Assembly (NCBI RefSeq): GCF_027359575.1
Contig: NZ_CP114784.1
Span: 1,425,819 to 1,489,818 of the forward strand
DNA: 64,000 nucleotides
Direction: 5' to 3'
From: Prochlorococcus marinus str. MIT 0917
Lineage (GTDB): Bacteria > Cyanobacteriota > Cyanobacteriia > PCC-6307 > Cyanobiaceae
Made by a program: the position numbers and the translations under genes. Positions within the stretch are counted from its first letter, which is position 1, and the number at the start of each line of letters is the position of its first letter. A model generated the notes under the pieces. It searched no databases. It worked only from the letters and a program-made list of their open reading frames with translations, and had not been told where the DNA came from. Positions 33,570 to 42,534 of the stretch are shown piece by piece.

Positions 33570-33651
33570 TGCGGATGGCGAGACTTGAACTCGCAAGGCC
33601 AAAGCCACATGTTCCTTAGACATGCGCGTATACCAATTCCGCCACATCCGC
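33570..33651 (-). tRNA. tRNA-Leu(AAG)
   Basis: Acceptor GCGGATG with CATCCGC, discriminator A, CCA not encoded. The anticodon stem CATGT/ACATG encloses loop CTAAGGA, giving anticodon AAG. The variable arm is of class II type (TGGCTTTGGCCTT) and the T arm is GCGAG TTCAAGT CTCGC. An A at position 34 is unusual outside tRNA-Arg in bacteria and would need TadA-type deamination or unmodified superwobble. Confidence 0.9.
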
Positions 33652-33777
33652 AAGTTAACTCAGTTAAGCACCAAGTAACCCTGATCATAATGCTTAACCT
33701 ATTAAGCTTCTACCTAATGGGTTTCAATCTTTGGCACAAATACTGATACGATCCAGATGAGGACTTAATAATTTTGA

Positions 33778-35121
33778 ATGCCCATAGGCAAACTGCTGAT
33801 AGCTAATCGTGGCGAAATAGCTTTAAGAATTCTCCGAAGCTGTCGCGAGATGGGGATTTCTACTGTCGCTGTTTACAGTACTGTTGATAAAAATGCTTTA
33901 CATGTTCAATTGGCTGATGAAGCTGTATGCGTCGGAGAGTCGCCTAGCAGTAAAAGTTATTTAAATGTTCCAAATATACTTGCTGCAGCGACATCAAGAG
34001 GAGTAGATGCTATTCATCCTGGTTATGGTTTTTTAGCTGAGAATGATCGATTTGCAGAGATTTGCGGCGACCACGGGCTTATTTTTGTCGGCCCATCTCC
34101 TCATGCAATTCGTTCCATGGGTGATAAGTCGACAGCTAAATCGACTATGCAAAAGGTTGGAGTACCTACTGTCCCTGGAAGTGAGGGCTTACTAGATAGT
34201 GTTTCAGACGCATCCAAGCTTGCCTCTGAAATGGGCTACCCAGTAATGATTAAAGCAACTGCAGGAGGCGGTGGAAGAGGCATGCGTTTAGTTAGTCATG
34301 CTGATGAATTGGAGAATCTTTTTAAAGCTGCGCAGGGTGAAGCAGAGGCTGCATTTGGTAACCCAGGATTATATATGGAGAAATTTATTGATCGCCCAAG
34401 GCATGTAGAGGTTCAGATTCTTGCTGATCGATATGGGAACGTTGTTCATCTCGGAGAAAGAGATTGCTCGATCCAAAGAAGGCATCAGAAATTATTAGAG
34501 GAATCACCAAGTCCAGCTTTAGATCATCACCTAAGAATAAGAATGGGAGAAGCAGCAGTTGCAGCAGCAAAAAGCATCAACTATGAAGGGGCTGGAACGG
34601 TGGAATTCCTTCTTGATCGGCACGGAAGTTTTTATTTTATGGAAATGAATACTCGAATACAGGTGGAACATCCTGTTACTGAGTTGGTTACTGGTATGGA
34701 TCTAATTTCAGAGCAATTACGTATCGCTGGAGGGGAAAAATTAAAATTTACTCAGGCAGAAATCAAGCTTGAAGGACATGCAATTGAATGTAGAATTAAC
34801 GCAGAAGATCCAAGTCACAACTTCCGACCTTCCCCAGGGAAAATTACAGGTTGGTTACCTCCTGGTGGACCTGGTGTAAGGGTTGATAGCCATGTTTACA
34901 CTGGTTACGATATTCCTCCTTTTTATGATTCTTTAATAGGAAAATTGATTGTTTGGGGAAGGGATAGAGAAGCTGCACTAAAAAGGATGGAAAGAGCTTT
35001 AAATGAATGTGCAGTCACAGGAATTACCACCACTATTGATTTTCATTTGAAATTACTTAAAAGAAATGAATTTATAAAAGGAGATGTTCATACAAAGTTC
35101 GTTGAACAAGAAATGCTGTAA
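33778..35121 (+). CDS. accC: Biotin carboxylase subunit of acetyl-CoA carboxylase
   Basis: 447 residues. The N-terminal [20 protein letters not shown] is followed by [10 protein letters not shown], the ATP-grasp glycine loop [13 protein letters not shown] (about residue 160), and the active-site [14 protein letters not shown] (about 288-301). [20 protein letters not shown] is also present. The enzyme carboxylates biotin on AccB using ATP and bicarbonate, the first step of fatty acid synthesis. accB is not adjacent, as usual for picocyanobacteria. Start ATG 33778. Confidence 0.97.
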   Translation: MPIGKLLIANRGEIALRILRSCREMGISTVAVYSTVDKNALHVQLADEAVCVGESPSSKSYLNVPNILAAATSRGVDAIHPGYGFLAENDRFAEICGDHGLIFVGPSPHAIRSMGDKSTAKSTMQKVGVPTVPGSEGLLDSVSDASKLASEMGYPVMIKATAGGGGRGMRLVSHADELENLFKAAQGEAEAAFGNPGLYMEKFIDRPRHVEVQILADRYGNVVHLGERDCSIQRRHQKLLEESPSPALDHHLRIRMGEAAVAAAKSINYEGAGTVEFLLDRHGSFYFMEMNTRIQVEHPVTELVTGMDLISEQLRIAGGEKLKFTQAEIKLEGHAIECRINAEDPSHNFRPSPGKITGWLPPGGPGVRVDSHVYTGYDIPPFYDSLIGKLIVWGRDREAALKRMERALNECAVTGITTTIDFHLKLLKRNEFIKGDVHTKFVEQEML

Positions 35122-35134
35122 ATAGCTATAAAGA

Positions 35135-35446
35135 TTAAAATATAATTTGAGTTAATACACCTTGTTGACCAAGAAACAATTCTCGAAAAAGGCTTAAGAG
35201 ACCTACCCAAATAATGGGAGTAACATCTACACCTCCTATTGGAGGAACAATTTTTCGAGTAGTCACGAGTACAGGTTCAGTTGGTAAGAAAATAATTGGC
35301 CAAAAACCAGTTCTTAAATTTATTTTGGGGTACCAAGTTAAAATAATTCTTAGAAGGAACGCAAGGGTTAGGGCACCTATTACAAAACCCAATAAAAAAT
35401 GTATTGTTGGAAGACTTTTAACTAACAGAGGCATCACAAAGCTCAA
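35135..35446 (-). CDS. YggT/Ycf19 family membrane protein
   Basis: 103 residues. Hydrophobic helices (LLGFVIGALTLAFLLRIILT and IIWVGLLSLFRELFLG) enclose the family signature WYPKINLRTGFWPIIFLPTE, with PVLVTTRKIVPPIGGVDVTP after it. Ycf19/YggT proteins act in the thylakoid or plasma membrane, linked to cell division and nucleoid partition or photosystem assembly. Convergent with accC. Confidence 0.9.
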   Translation of the reverse strand: MSFVMPLLVKSLPTIHFLLGFVIGALTLAFLLRIILTWYPKINLRTGFWPIIFLPTEPVLVTTRKIVPPIGGVDVTPIIWVGLLSLFRELFLGQQGVLTQIIF

Positions 35447-35521
35447 AGCATTATTGAATAGATGGTCTAAATCATCTTTTATTGCTTAAGATTACTCGGT
35501 CTTGCATAAGAATTAGCTGAA

Positions 35522-35692
35522 ATGGCTTTTCATTTATTAAATTTGTTCCTTAGTGCTGGAACTTCTAGTCAAGCTGCTACAAGTTCTGCAGTTGGAATGA
35601 TAGGGAGTTTTCTTGCGGCTGGAGCTTTGATAGTTGCACCTGCTGCGGCTGCCTTGATATGGGTTAGTCAAAAAGATGCATTGAGTAGATAG
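35522..35692 (+). CDS. psbX: Photosystem II protein PsbX
   Basis: 56 residues from ATG 35522: a short N-terminus with [20 protein letters not shown] and a single helix ([20 protein letters not shown]) ending KDALSR. The pattern [20 protein letters not shown] is typical of picocyanobacterial PsbX. A peripheral subunit near the PSII plastoquinone site. It precedes ycf66 on the same strand. Confidence 0.85.
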   Translation: MAFHLLNLFLSAGTSSQAATSSAVGMIGSFLAAGALIVAPAAAALIWVSQKDALSR

Positions 35693-35775
35693 CCCTAGCA
35701 ATCACCTATTTATGCCATAGACTGATAAGAATAAGGTTGTTTTCAACCTGAAAATGTTTATTTAAGAGGGCAAAC

Positions 35776-36747
35776 TTGGTCAATGCCAGTCTAAATTGGG
35801 CCAGCATTGTTGGCATAGTTCTTGCTGTATGCGGAGCTGGCCTATATTTTCTTAGATCTTTTAAGCCAGCATTGGCAAGGGATTATGATGTTTTCTTTGC
35901 CGCTATTGGCTTGCTCTGTGGAGGAATACTTTTTTTTCAAGGATGGCGTTTAGATCCCATTCTTCAGTTTGGGCAGTTTTTGCTTGCTGGGACAACTGTT
36001 TTCTTTGCTTATGAAAGTGTTCGATTGAGAGGTATTTCAACTGATCAAGCACGAAGATCTTCATATTTTGATGATGAACCAGAGTTGCCAAGATCTGCTA
36101 GAGGAGGTTTGTCTGATGCAGGCTCTGATAGGAATTTTGATCGCTTTGAGGAATCTCAACCTATCAATAGAAGATTTTCAGGGAGAGAAGATTATCAAGA
36201 AGAATATGCAGATGATGAAAATTATGGAAGACGTCCATCGAGGGCGGCAATCCCTGAGCAGGCTTCGAGTAGAAGGCCAAGAAATATTAGTTCGTCAGAA
36301 ATTAATTCTCGAGGAGCTGAAAGAGATAGAAGAATGGAACGATTTAATAATTCAGAATCCTCTTCAGGTAGAAGCTCAAATTTTGGAGATAGGCGAAATA
36401 CCCGACAAGAAACTAGGCGAGGTAATCGTCCCTCTTCAAGTGGTCAAGCATCTAATCGGGGAAGAAATTTATCCTCTAATCCCCCTCAATCATCATCTTC
36501 AAGGCTAAATTCTGATAATTTCTCTAGTCCCTCAACTGCATCAAAGAGGCCTTCTAAAAGTAATAACAGTATCGAAGACGCTGCTTACTCGAGTGTTGAA
36601 AAAGGTGTAAGACGAGCTAGTAGAAGATCTGCACCAAATCCTGATCAAATCCCTTCGAATAAAAGACCATCTTCTAAAAGCTCCTATTCAAAATCAACAA
36701 GAAATTCATCGAGACCAAGAGATAACAGTTCAAGATTTGATGATTAA
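35776..36747 (+). CDS. Ycf66 family protein
   Basis: 323 residues from TTG 35776. The N-terminal 90 residues hold three membrane helices (SIVGIVLAVCGAGLYFLRSF, DVFFAAIGLLCGGILFFQGW, ILQFGQFLLAGTTVFFAYES), the conserved Ycf66 core. The rest is long, disordered, and rich in Ser, Arg and Asn (SSSSRLNSDNFSSPSTASKR). Ycf66 is found only in cyanobacteria and plastids and its role is unknown. It follows psbX. Confidence 0.85.
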   Translation: MVNASLNWASIVGIVLAVCGAGLYFLRSFKPALARDYDVFFAAIGLLCGGILFFQGWRLDPILQFGQFLLAGTTVFFAYESVRLRGISTDQARRSSYFDDEPELPRSARGGLSDAGSDRNFDRFEESQPINRRFSGREDYQEEYADDENYGRRPSRAAIPEQASSRRPRNISSSEINSRGAERDRRMERFNNSESSSGRSSNFGDRRNTRQETRRGNRPSSSGQASNRGRNLSSNPPQSSSSRLNSDNFSSPSTASKRPSKSNNSIEDAAYSSVEKGVRRASRRSAPNPDQIPSNKRPSSKSSYSKSTRNSSRPRDNSSRFDD

Positions 36748-36750
36748 TCA

Positions 36751-37002
36751 TTATTTATTAATTATTCCAGCCCATTCCAAAAAAGATATCTTACTAATTG
36801 CTTCAACAAGTAGAACTGCCATTAGACCAATCATGGCAAATCTTCCATTTATTCTCTCTGCATAGCCACTCCACCCAAATTCAGGAACATCATTTGTGGT
36901 TGCGCTAGGTGAATGATTTGTAATTTCTGAATCAGTTTTTTCTTGTTCTATTGACTGATTATCTTGTTGGTTTGTCTCAGTATTGGAGTTCATAGAATAC
37001 AT
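36751..37002 (-). CDS. High-light-inducible protein (Hli/Scp)
   Basis: 83 residues. A polar, acidic N-terminus of about 45 residues precedes the single chlorophyll-binding helix with the CAB motif (AERINGRFAMIGLMAVLLVE, about residues 48-67), ending FLEWAGIINK. Hli proteins protect PSII assembly and chlorophyll under stress. ATG 37002 overlaps the stop of the ABC transporter upstream (TAATG), so the two are coupled. An internal ATG (MNSNTETNQ) is an alternative start. Confidence 0.93.
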   Translation of the reverse strand: MYSMNSNTETNQQDNQSIEQEKTDSEITNHSPSATTNDVPEFGWSGYAERINGRFAMIGLMAVLLVEAISKISFLEWAGIINK

Positions 37003-38990
37003 TAGTTCTCTGTAAATTGGTAACTTTCAGCGGGCAATAATCGCCAAGCTTTGTTTCCCGTGATTTCAAGCACAGTTTCATGATAGTTCTTTAGGGTTGG
37101 CCTATGACCAACGCTAATGCATGCCATATCACGTTGCTTAAGAAGTTCATAAAGATGCTTTTCTGTATTTACGTCTAGTGCGCTTGTTGCTTCATCTAAA
37201 ACAACATATTTTGGTGAATTTAGTAAAAGTCTTGCGAAAGCTAATCTTTGTTGCTCTCCAAGAGATAAAAGCCTTTGCCAATCTTGTTTGATATCTAGAT
37301 CAGGATACCTTTGGATAATTTGAGGTAACTTGACTTCCTCTAAAACGGCTTTTAGATGCTCATCACTGAATCTATTTTTATCTAATGGGTAACAAAGCTG
37401 TTCTCTCAAAGAGCCAAGAGTCATATACGGTTTTTGAGGGATAAATAGTAAATCTCCGTTTGAGGGTGTTTCTATTTCACCAGATTGGATTGCCCAGAGA
37501 CCGCTAATAGATCGAAGTAAAGATGTCTTACCGCAACCAGAAGGTCCTACTACAAGCAAACTTTGACCTGACTCAATACTTAGATTTAAGTTATTAATTA
37601 GGAAATTCTCTTTCCCTGGAGTTTTAATACTTACATTTTTAAGAATAATAGAATCGTTCGTTTTAATTTCTACTTTGAAGTCATCAAATTGGTCATTTCT
37701 GATCTCATTCATGTTTGATTGAAATCCTTCCAGTCTGCCTATGGAAGCTGAGAATCTAGCCAAAGCCTCTATTTTGTAAATGATAAAAAATAGAGATCCC
37801 TCAAGAAGGTTATAGTTCAAATTGGCTTGTTGAAAACTTCCATAGTCCATTTGGCCGCTAAGAATTGGTCCTGCAAGAATAATGAAAGGAATAAAAACAC
37901 TTCCGTAAATTCCAGAGCGTTGTAGCACTCTTAATAATGCTTCCCATATTATTAAAAGATTAAAGTTATCAACTACAGACTTTAGTCTTCTACTGACTTC
38001 TTTTTCTTCTTGATTTTCACCAGAATAAAATGCAATTGATTCTGCGTTGTTTCTTACATGAACAAGACCATAGCGAAAATCAGCTTCAAATCTTAATTGA
38101 TCATAATTTAATTTAAACAATTTTCTACTAGCAAAAAGTAGCAAAGATGAAACTAATGTGGCATAAACTATCAGAGCAAGTGTTAGCTCTTTGCTTATAC
38201 TCAGTAAAATAAAAATGTTTAATGAAAATACTAATAAAGAATCAAAAATATTTAGTGAGAGATCAATTGTTTGAGCAGTAAAGTCTCTGGCATCTTCTGT
38301 AATTCTTTGATCTGGATTGTCTACATTAGTGTCAGATTCATCGTTGGGATTTAAGATATAATATGTCCTATCGTCTAAATAGTCTTTTATTAGGCTTTTG
38401 GATAACCACTCTCTCCATAAAAGCTGAAGCTTTGCTGAAAAATAAAATTGGAAGCTTCTTATTGGAAGAGCTGCAATAAAACAAATTCCAAGAATCCACA
38501 AATTTTTATAACTTTCATTTTCATCTTTTTGTATTAGCGCATTAGTTATATCTCTGACAAGAAAAGTAATTCCAGCGTTAATTCCGTTGACAGACAATAA
38601 CATTAATATAATTACTCCTAGCAAAAGCCAAGGAAGCCATCTTCTTTGCCTTAACTGACCACGAACCGTAATAAATGAAAAAATTCCTAATGCAAACAGA
38701 CTTGAAATTATTATTCCTGCAGGACCATCCCAAATGACCTTTAAGGAATTTTGAACACCTCCTAAAAATTGGTTTGTTATTGCTGGAGCTAAGTTGGTTA
38801 ACAGGCTCATTAAACCTGTTAGTAAGAATAGAACTGTTCCTCCTACACAAAATAATAAAGCTATTAATAAATAGACAAATAGCCAGCCATTGTTCTTGGT
38901 ATAAGGTAGAAAATATGGCTGAGTGAGTTTTCTTAATTTAATAAGTTGGCTTACTAGTCCTTTTTGGGCTTTCGAAATAGATGAGGTCAT
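37002..38990 (-). CDS. ABC transporter of the SbmA/YddA (ABC-D) type, fused permease-ATPase
   Basis: 662 residues. Residues 40-170 and 220-420 hold membrane helices (YLLIALLFCVGGTVLFLLTG, LPWLLLGVIILMLLSVNGIN, LWILGICFIAALPIRSFQFY). The family core WREWLSKSLIKDYLDDRTYY is present. The C-terminal ATPase has GPSGCGKTSLLRSISGLWAI and LSLGEQQRLAFARLLLNSPK, with LDEATSALD after it. Relatives move vitamin B12, peptides or acyl-CoA. The hli gene is coupled behind it, which suggests the pair is expressed together in stress. Confidence 0.88.
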   Translation of the reverse strand: MTSSISKAQKGLVSQLIKLRKLTQPYFLPYTKNNGWLFVYLLIALLFCVGGTVLFLLTGLMSLLTNLAPAITNQFLGGVQNSLKVIWDGPAGIIISSLFALGIFSFITVRGQLRQRRWLPWLLLGVIILMLLSVNGINAGITFLVRDITNALIQKDENESYKNLWILGICFIAALPIRSFQFYFSAKLQLLWREWLSKSLIKDYLDDRTYYILNPNDESDTNVDNPDQRITEDARDFTAQTIDLSLNIFDSLLVFSLNIFILLSISKELTLALIVYATLVSSLLLFASRKLFKLNYDQLRFEADFRYGLVHVRNNAESIAFYSGENQEEKEVSRRLKSVVDNFNLLIIWEALLRVLQRSGIYGSVFIPFIILAGPILSGQMDYGSFQQANLNYNLLEGSLFFIIYKIEALARFSASIGRLEGFQSNMNEIRNDQFDDFKVEIKTNDSIILKNVSIKTPGKENFLINNLNLSIESGQSLLVVGPSGCGKTSLLRSISGLWAIQSGEIETPSNGDLLFIPQKPYMTLGSLREQLCYPLDKNRFSDEHLKAVLEEVKLPQIIQRYPDLDIKQDWQRLLSLGEQQRLAFARLLLNSPKYVVLDEATSALDVNTEKHLYELLKQRDMACISVGHRPTLKNYHETVLEITGNKAWRLLPAESYQFTEN

Positions 38991-39112
38991 ATTAATTTGA
39001 TTCTTTCAAAGTCAATAAATACTTGATTTGTAATAATGCTAGCTTATTTTTTAAAGTTAAATTTGACACTTTTTGAGAGCAGAAACTCATCAAAATCATT
39101 TATTTGTATATC

Positions 39113-39394
39113 TTAGCTAAAACCCAAATATGTTTTTATTATCGTTGGTATTGGTAGCGAAGAAATAAGCTGCATATCAAAAGAGTGAACTGAAGGAATA
39201 GTTTGATCTAATACCCAAAAAACCAAAAAAGGTGCATTCAGAATTATTTGCCATTGCCATTTGTAAGTTAAAATTGACCATATTTTTTTTAAAATAGATT
39301 GCTGGTTATCACTAAGATTTGACCAAAAATCTTGTAAATTTATTTTTACTTTATCAATAATGCTGTTTTTATTTGCAGCAGTTTGGGAATTCAT
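39113..39394 (-). CDS. 93-aa protein with one hydrophobic helix
   Basis: 93 residues. A helical lead (SIIDKVKINLQDFWSNLSDN) precedes an aromatic hydrophobic segment (IWSILTYKWQWQIILNAPFL, then VFWVLDQTIP), and the end is IPTIIKTYLGFS. It lies upstream of the ABC/hli pair on the same strand and may belong to that unit (122-base gap). Unknown family. Confidence 0.6.
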   Translation of the reverse strand: MNSQTAANKNSIIDKVKINLQDFWSNLSDNQQSILKKIWSILTYKWQWQIILNAPFLVFWVLDQTIPSVHSFDMQLISSLPIPTIIKTYLGFS

Positions 39395-39505
39395 TGGACG
39401 CGATTAATTACATAACTTATAGCGCATTTATGGGTGAATCTGGGTCATTAACTAAGCCAGTAAGGCAATCGTGTGTATTGATAAAAAATCATGAAAATCA
39501 AATAT

Positions 39506-39841
39506 TTACCCTGGTGGCCAACTTAATTTCCTGCCGCCAATGATGTGAATGTGTAGGTGAAATACTGTTTGACCTGCTTCTTCTCCTGTATTGATAATGG
39601 TTCTCCAACTTTCTAAACCAGCAGCGTTGGCAATTTCGGTTCCCTTTAGAAGTAAGTGACCCAATAGTTCTTGATCTTCTTTTTTTATATCTTGCAGACT
39701 TTTAATGGGTTTTCTAGGAATTATTAAAATGTGAGTAGGTGCTTGGGGGGTAATATCTTTGAAAGCTAGGCATTTGTTATCACTAAAAACTTCATCACAA
39801 GGTATTTCTCCACTAAGAATTTTATCGAAAATTGTTGTCAT
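39506..39841 (-). CDS. HIT family protein (HinT-like)
   Basis: 111 residues with the whole Hint pattern: TTIFDKILSGEIPCDEVFSD at the start, FKDITPQAPTHILIIPRKPI, GEEAGQTVFHLHIHIIGGRK. The histidine triad His-x-His-x-His is intact (HLHIHIIGG), so a nucleoside phosphoramidate hydrolase activity is expected. Ends LSWPPG. It lies 69 bases after def on the minus strand. Confidence 0.93.
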   Translation of the reverse strand: MTTIFDKILSGEIPCDEVFSDNKCLAFKDITPQAPTHILIIPRKPIKSLQDIKKEDQELLGHLLLKGTEIANAAGLESWRTIINTGEEAGQTVFHLHIHIIGGRKLSWPPG

Positions 39842-39910
39842 TGAATGTGAGTAGAGACCAATAAGAAGAATCTAATGCGATTCTTTATAGCTTGAATTTA
39901 CATGATTCTT

Positions 39911-40519
39911 TCAATTCGTTTCTTTTATTACATCACTTTGATTGAAGTTATGCTCATTTAATTGTTTTTTCAACTCTTCTTCATCAGTGACTTTATCAAC
40001 AAAACAGACACCATTTAGGTGGTCTATTTCGTGCTGAATGCATCTTGCCATGAGCCCATCTGCGTTCATTTTTTTTGGTCTACCCATTTCATCCCGATAA
40101 CTTAATTTGATGGAGGAGGGCCTAATCACATTAAGGTAAACACCAGGGATACTTAGACAACCTTCTTCATATGTATCTAAGCTTGCACTAGATGAAATTA
40201 TCTCAGGATTTATAAATACCATCGGTGGGGAATTTGGATCTTCAAAATTTAAATCAATCACTAATAATCTCTTTTTTATTCCTACTTGAGGTGCCGCTAA
40301 GCCAATACCTTTTGATGAATACATAGTTATGAGCATATCTTTCACTAACTTTCTAATTGAATCATCAACTTTCACGATACGATTAGCTGGAGTCCTTAAA
40401 GCCTCGTGTCCCAGTTGATACACCTTCAAAGGGGGATTCTTGACAGGTTCTTTCGAAACTGAAATTGAGGGCTTCTTTTTTTCTGCATTTTTTGCAAGTT
40501 GAGCAAAACTGCCAGCCAA
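39911..40519 (-). CDS. def: Peptide deformylase
   Basis: 202 residues. The three motifs are complete: GIGLAAPQVG (motif 1), EEGCLSIPG (motif 2, with metal Cys) and QHEIDHLNGVCFVDK (motif 3, HExxH). It removes the formyl group from nascent N-terminal Met. It is followed by the HIT gene and is divergent from the S9 peptidase, with about 95 bases between them. The N-terminal extension (first 30 residues, Lys-rich) is longer than in E. coli. Confidence 0.96.
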   Translation of the reverse strand: MAGSFAQLAKNAEKKKPSISVSKEPVKNPPLKVYQLGHEALRTPANRIVKVDDSIRKLVKDMLITMYSSKGIGLAAPQVGIKKRLLVIDLNFEDPNSPPMVFINPEIISSSASLDTYEEGCLSIPGVYLNVIRPSSIKLSYRDEMGRPKKMNADGLMARCIQHEIDHLNGVCFVDKVTDEEELKKQLNEHNFNQSDVIKETN

Positions 40520-40614
40520 AGGAGTCTTAAGACAACAACGTTTACATTTTACTTTGTTTTAAGTTCCATGAGTGAATTAATCATTGACTCTCAACATCAA
40601 TAAAGAACAAAACA

Positions 40615-42534
40615 ATGAGAATCTTGGATGCTGAAAAAGTTTATGGAGAAGCTCCAATATTTAAAGAGCCTCGAATAATAGGTAATTGGGTTTTATGGTT
40701 AGAACAAAGACCAAACGAAAAGGGAAGAACTACAGCTTTAATTAGACCTTGGGGACAAACAGACGTATTACCTCAAGAGTTAACACCTTATCCATGCGAT
40801 TTAAGGACAAAAATACATGGATATGGTGGAGCTCCTTTAACAGCTACTCTCGATGGATCAGATCTGATATTGACTTGGGTAGACAATAAAGACAACTGCT
40901 TATGGATCAGAACTTGGTCTTATGAGGGAGAAAATGAAAAATCTTCTTCTTTTCAATTCATCCCTAAAATACAATCAATTTGTCTTACAAAAAAAAATAA
41001 TTATTTTCTTGCAGGTGGCGTAATTGATCTTGAAAAAAATATTTGGATTGGATTGATGGAAGATGAAGAAGGAGATCATATAGTTTCTTTTTCTCTAAAA
41101 AAAACTGATCAATATCCAAAAATTATTTATTCATCTCAGGGATTATTAGGTTATCTTGCCCTAAATTCTAAAGATAGAAAATTGGCATGGGTTGAGTGGG
41201 AAAATACTTCAATGCCATGGGATTTAAATGAATTAAAATTAGCTAAATTAGATGAGAATGTAAATATTATCAATATAGTAAATTTTAATAATCAATATTT
41301 AAAATGTACCGAAAAAGTATCATTTTTTAATCCCATTTGGTCCTGTAAAGGTGATCTTTTTGTTGCTGAAGATAGTAGTGGCTGGTGGAATATAACACAG
41401 ATTAAAACTGACATTAATAATAATTCAATTACTATTTCTCAGAATCAATGGACTATTAAGGGTGACATTGCTTTCCCACAATGGCTCCTTGGGATGTCTA
41501 GCTTTTCATGTGTGGGGGCTAATGTCGTTGGGGCTTTTGCTCAAGAAGGAATTTGGACTTTAGCTTTATTTCACGAAAATGGATCGATCAAGACTTTTGA
41601 TCAGCCTTTTATTGAGTTCTCAGGTCTTCATTCGCATCAAAATCGACTTGTTGCAATTGCCAGTAGTTCAAAAATTACTGAAGGTATTTTTGAAATAGAT
41701 TTATTGGATGAAATTTGGGAACATACTCCTGCCTCTTCATTTAGCTTGGATCCAACGGAAATAAGTCTTGGCGAATCTTTTTGGTTTATCGGATCGAATG
41801 AAGAGAATGTACATGCTTGGTATTACCCACCTCTTAATAGACAAATATCATTACCTCCTTTGTTGGTGAAAAGTCATAGCGGACCTACAGGTATGGCTCG
41901 TTGTGGATTGGATCTTGAGGTGCAATTTTGGACATCAAGAGGTTGGGCCGTTGTAGATGTTAATTATGGAGGCTCTTCTGGTTTTGGTCGTCAATATAGA
42001 GATCGATTGAGAGGCAATTGGGGAGTAATCGATGTTTTGGATTGCACTAAAGCAGCTCAGTCATTGATTGCATCTGGGAAGGCTGATAAGGATCGCATAG
42101 CAATTGTAGGGAGTAGCGCATCTGGTTTTACCGCTTTAGGTTGCTTAATGTCTACTGATATTTTTAGTATCGGAGCATGTAAATATGCTGTAACTGATTT
42201 GATAGGCATGGCTAATTCAACGCATAGATTTGAAGAATTTTATTTAGATTATTTAATAGGCAATATAGAAACTGATTATGAAAAATATGCTAAAAGATCG
42301 CCAATTGAACATGTTAATTATATCAATATGCCATTAATTTTATTTCATGGATTAAAAGATAAAGTTATATCTTCTGATCAATCTATTGCAATCAAAGATG
42401 AATTATTAAAACGTGGAATTCCAGTTCAAATAAATTTGTTTGAGAACGAAGGTCATGGATTTAAAGACGGCAAAATAAAAGTTGATGTATTAAAAAAAAC
42501 TGAGGCTTTTTTTAGACAATATCTAGATATTTAA
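40615..42534 (+). CDS. S9 family prolyl oligopeptidase-like hydrolase
   Basis: 639 residues. The N-terminal beta-propeller covers about residues 1-380, and the alpha/beta hydrolase domain has LPPLLVKSHSGPTGMARCGL, the VDVNYGGSSGFGRQYRDRLR segment, the nucleophile in VGSSASGFTALG (Ser501), the Asp in LFHGLKDKVISSDQS and the His in NEGHGFKDG. The residue after the elbow, usually Gly in GxSxGG, is Ser here (GSSASG). The enzyme is probably a cytosolic peptidase for short peptides. Convergent with sufS, overlapping it by 4 bases. Confidence 0.9.
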   Translation: MRILDAEKVYGEAPIFKEPRIIGNWVLWLEQRPNEKGRTTALIRPWGQTDVLPQELTPYPCDLRTKIHGYGGAPLTATLDGSDLILTWVDNKDNCLWIRTWSYEGENEKSSSFQFIPKIQSICLTKKNNYFLAGGVIDLEKNIWIGLMEDEEGDHIVSFSLKKTDQYPKIIYSSQGLLGYLALNSKDRKLAWVEWENTSMPWDLNELKLAKLDENVNIINIVNFNNQYLKCTEKVSFFNPIWSCKGDLFVAEDSSGWWNITQIKTDINNNSITISQNQWTIKGDIAFPQWLLGMSSFSCVGANVVGAFAQEGIWTLALFHENGSIKTFDQPFIEFSGLHSHQNRLVAIASSSKITEGIFEIDLLDEIWEHTPASSFSLDPTEISLGESFWFIGSNEENVHAWYYPPLNRQISLPPLLVKSHSGPTGMARCGLDLEVQFWTSRGWAVVDVNYGGSSGFGRQYRDRLRGNWGVIDVLDCTKAAQSLIASGKADKDRIAIVGSSASGFTALGCLMSTDIFSIGACKYAVTDLIGMANSTHRFEEFYLDYLIGNIETDYEKYAKRSPIEHVNYINMPLILFHGLKDKVISSDQSIAIKDELLKRGIPVQINLFENEGHGFKDGKIKVDVLKKTEAFFRQYLDI

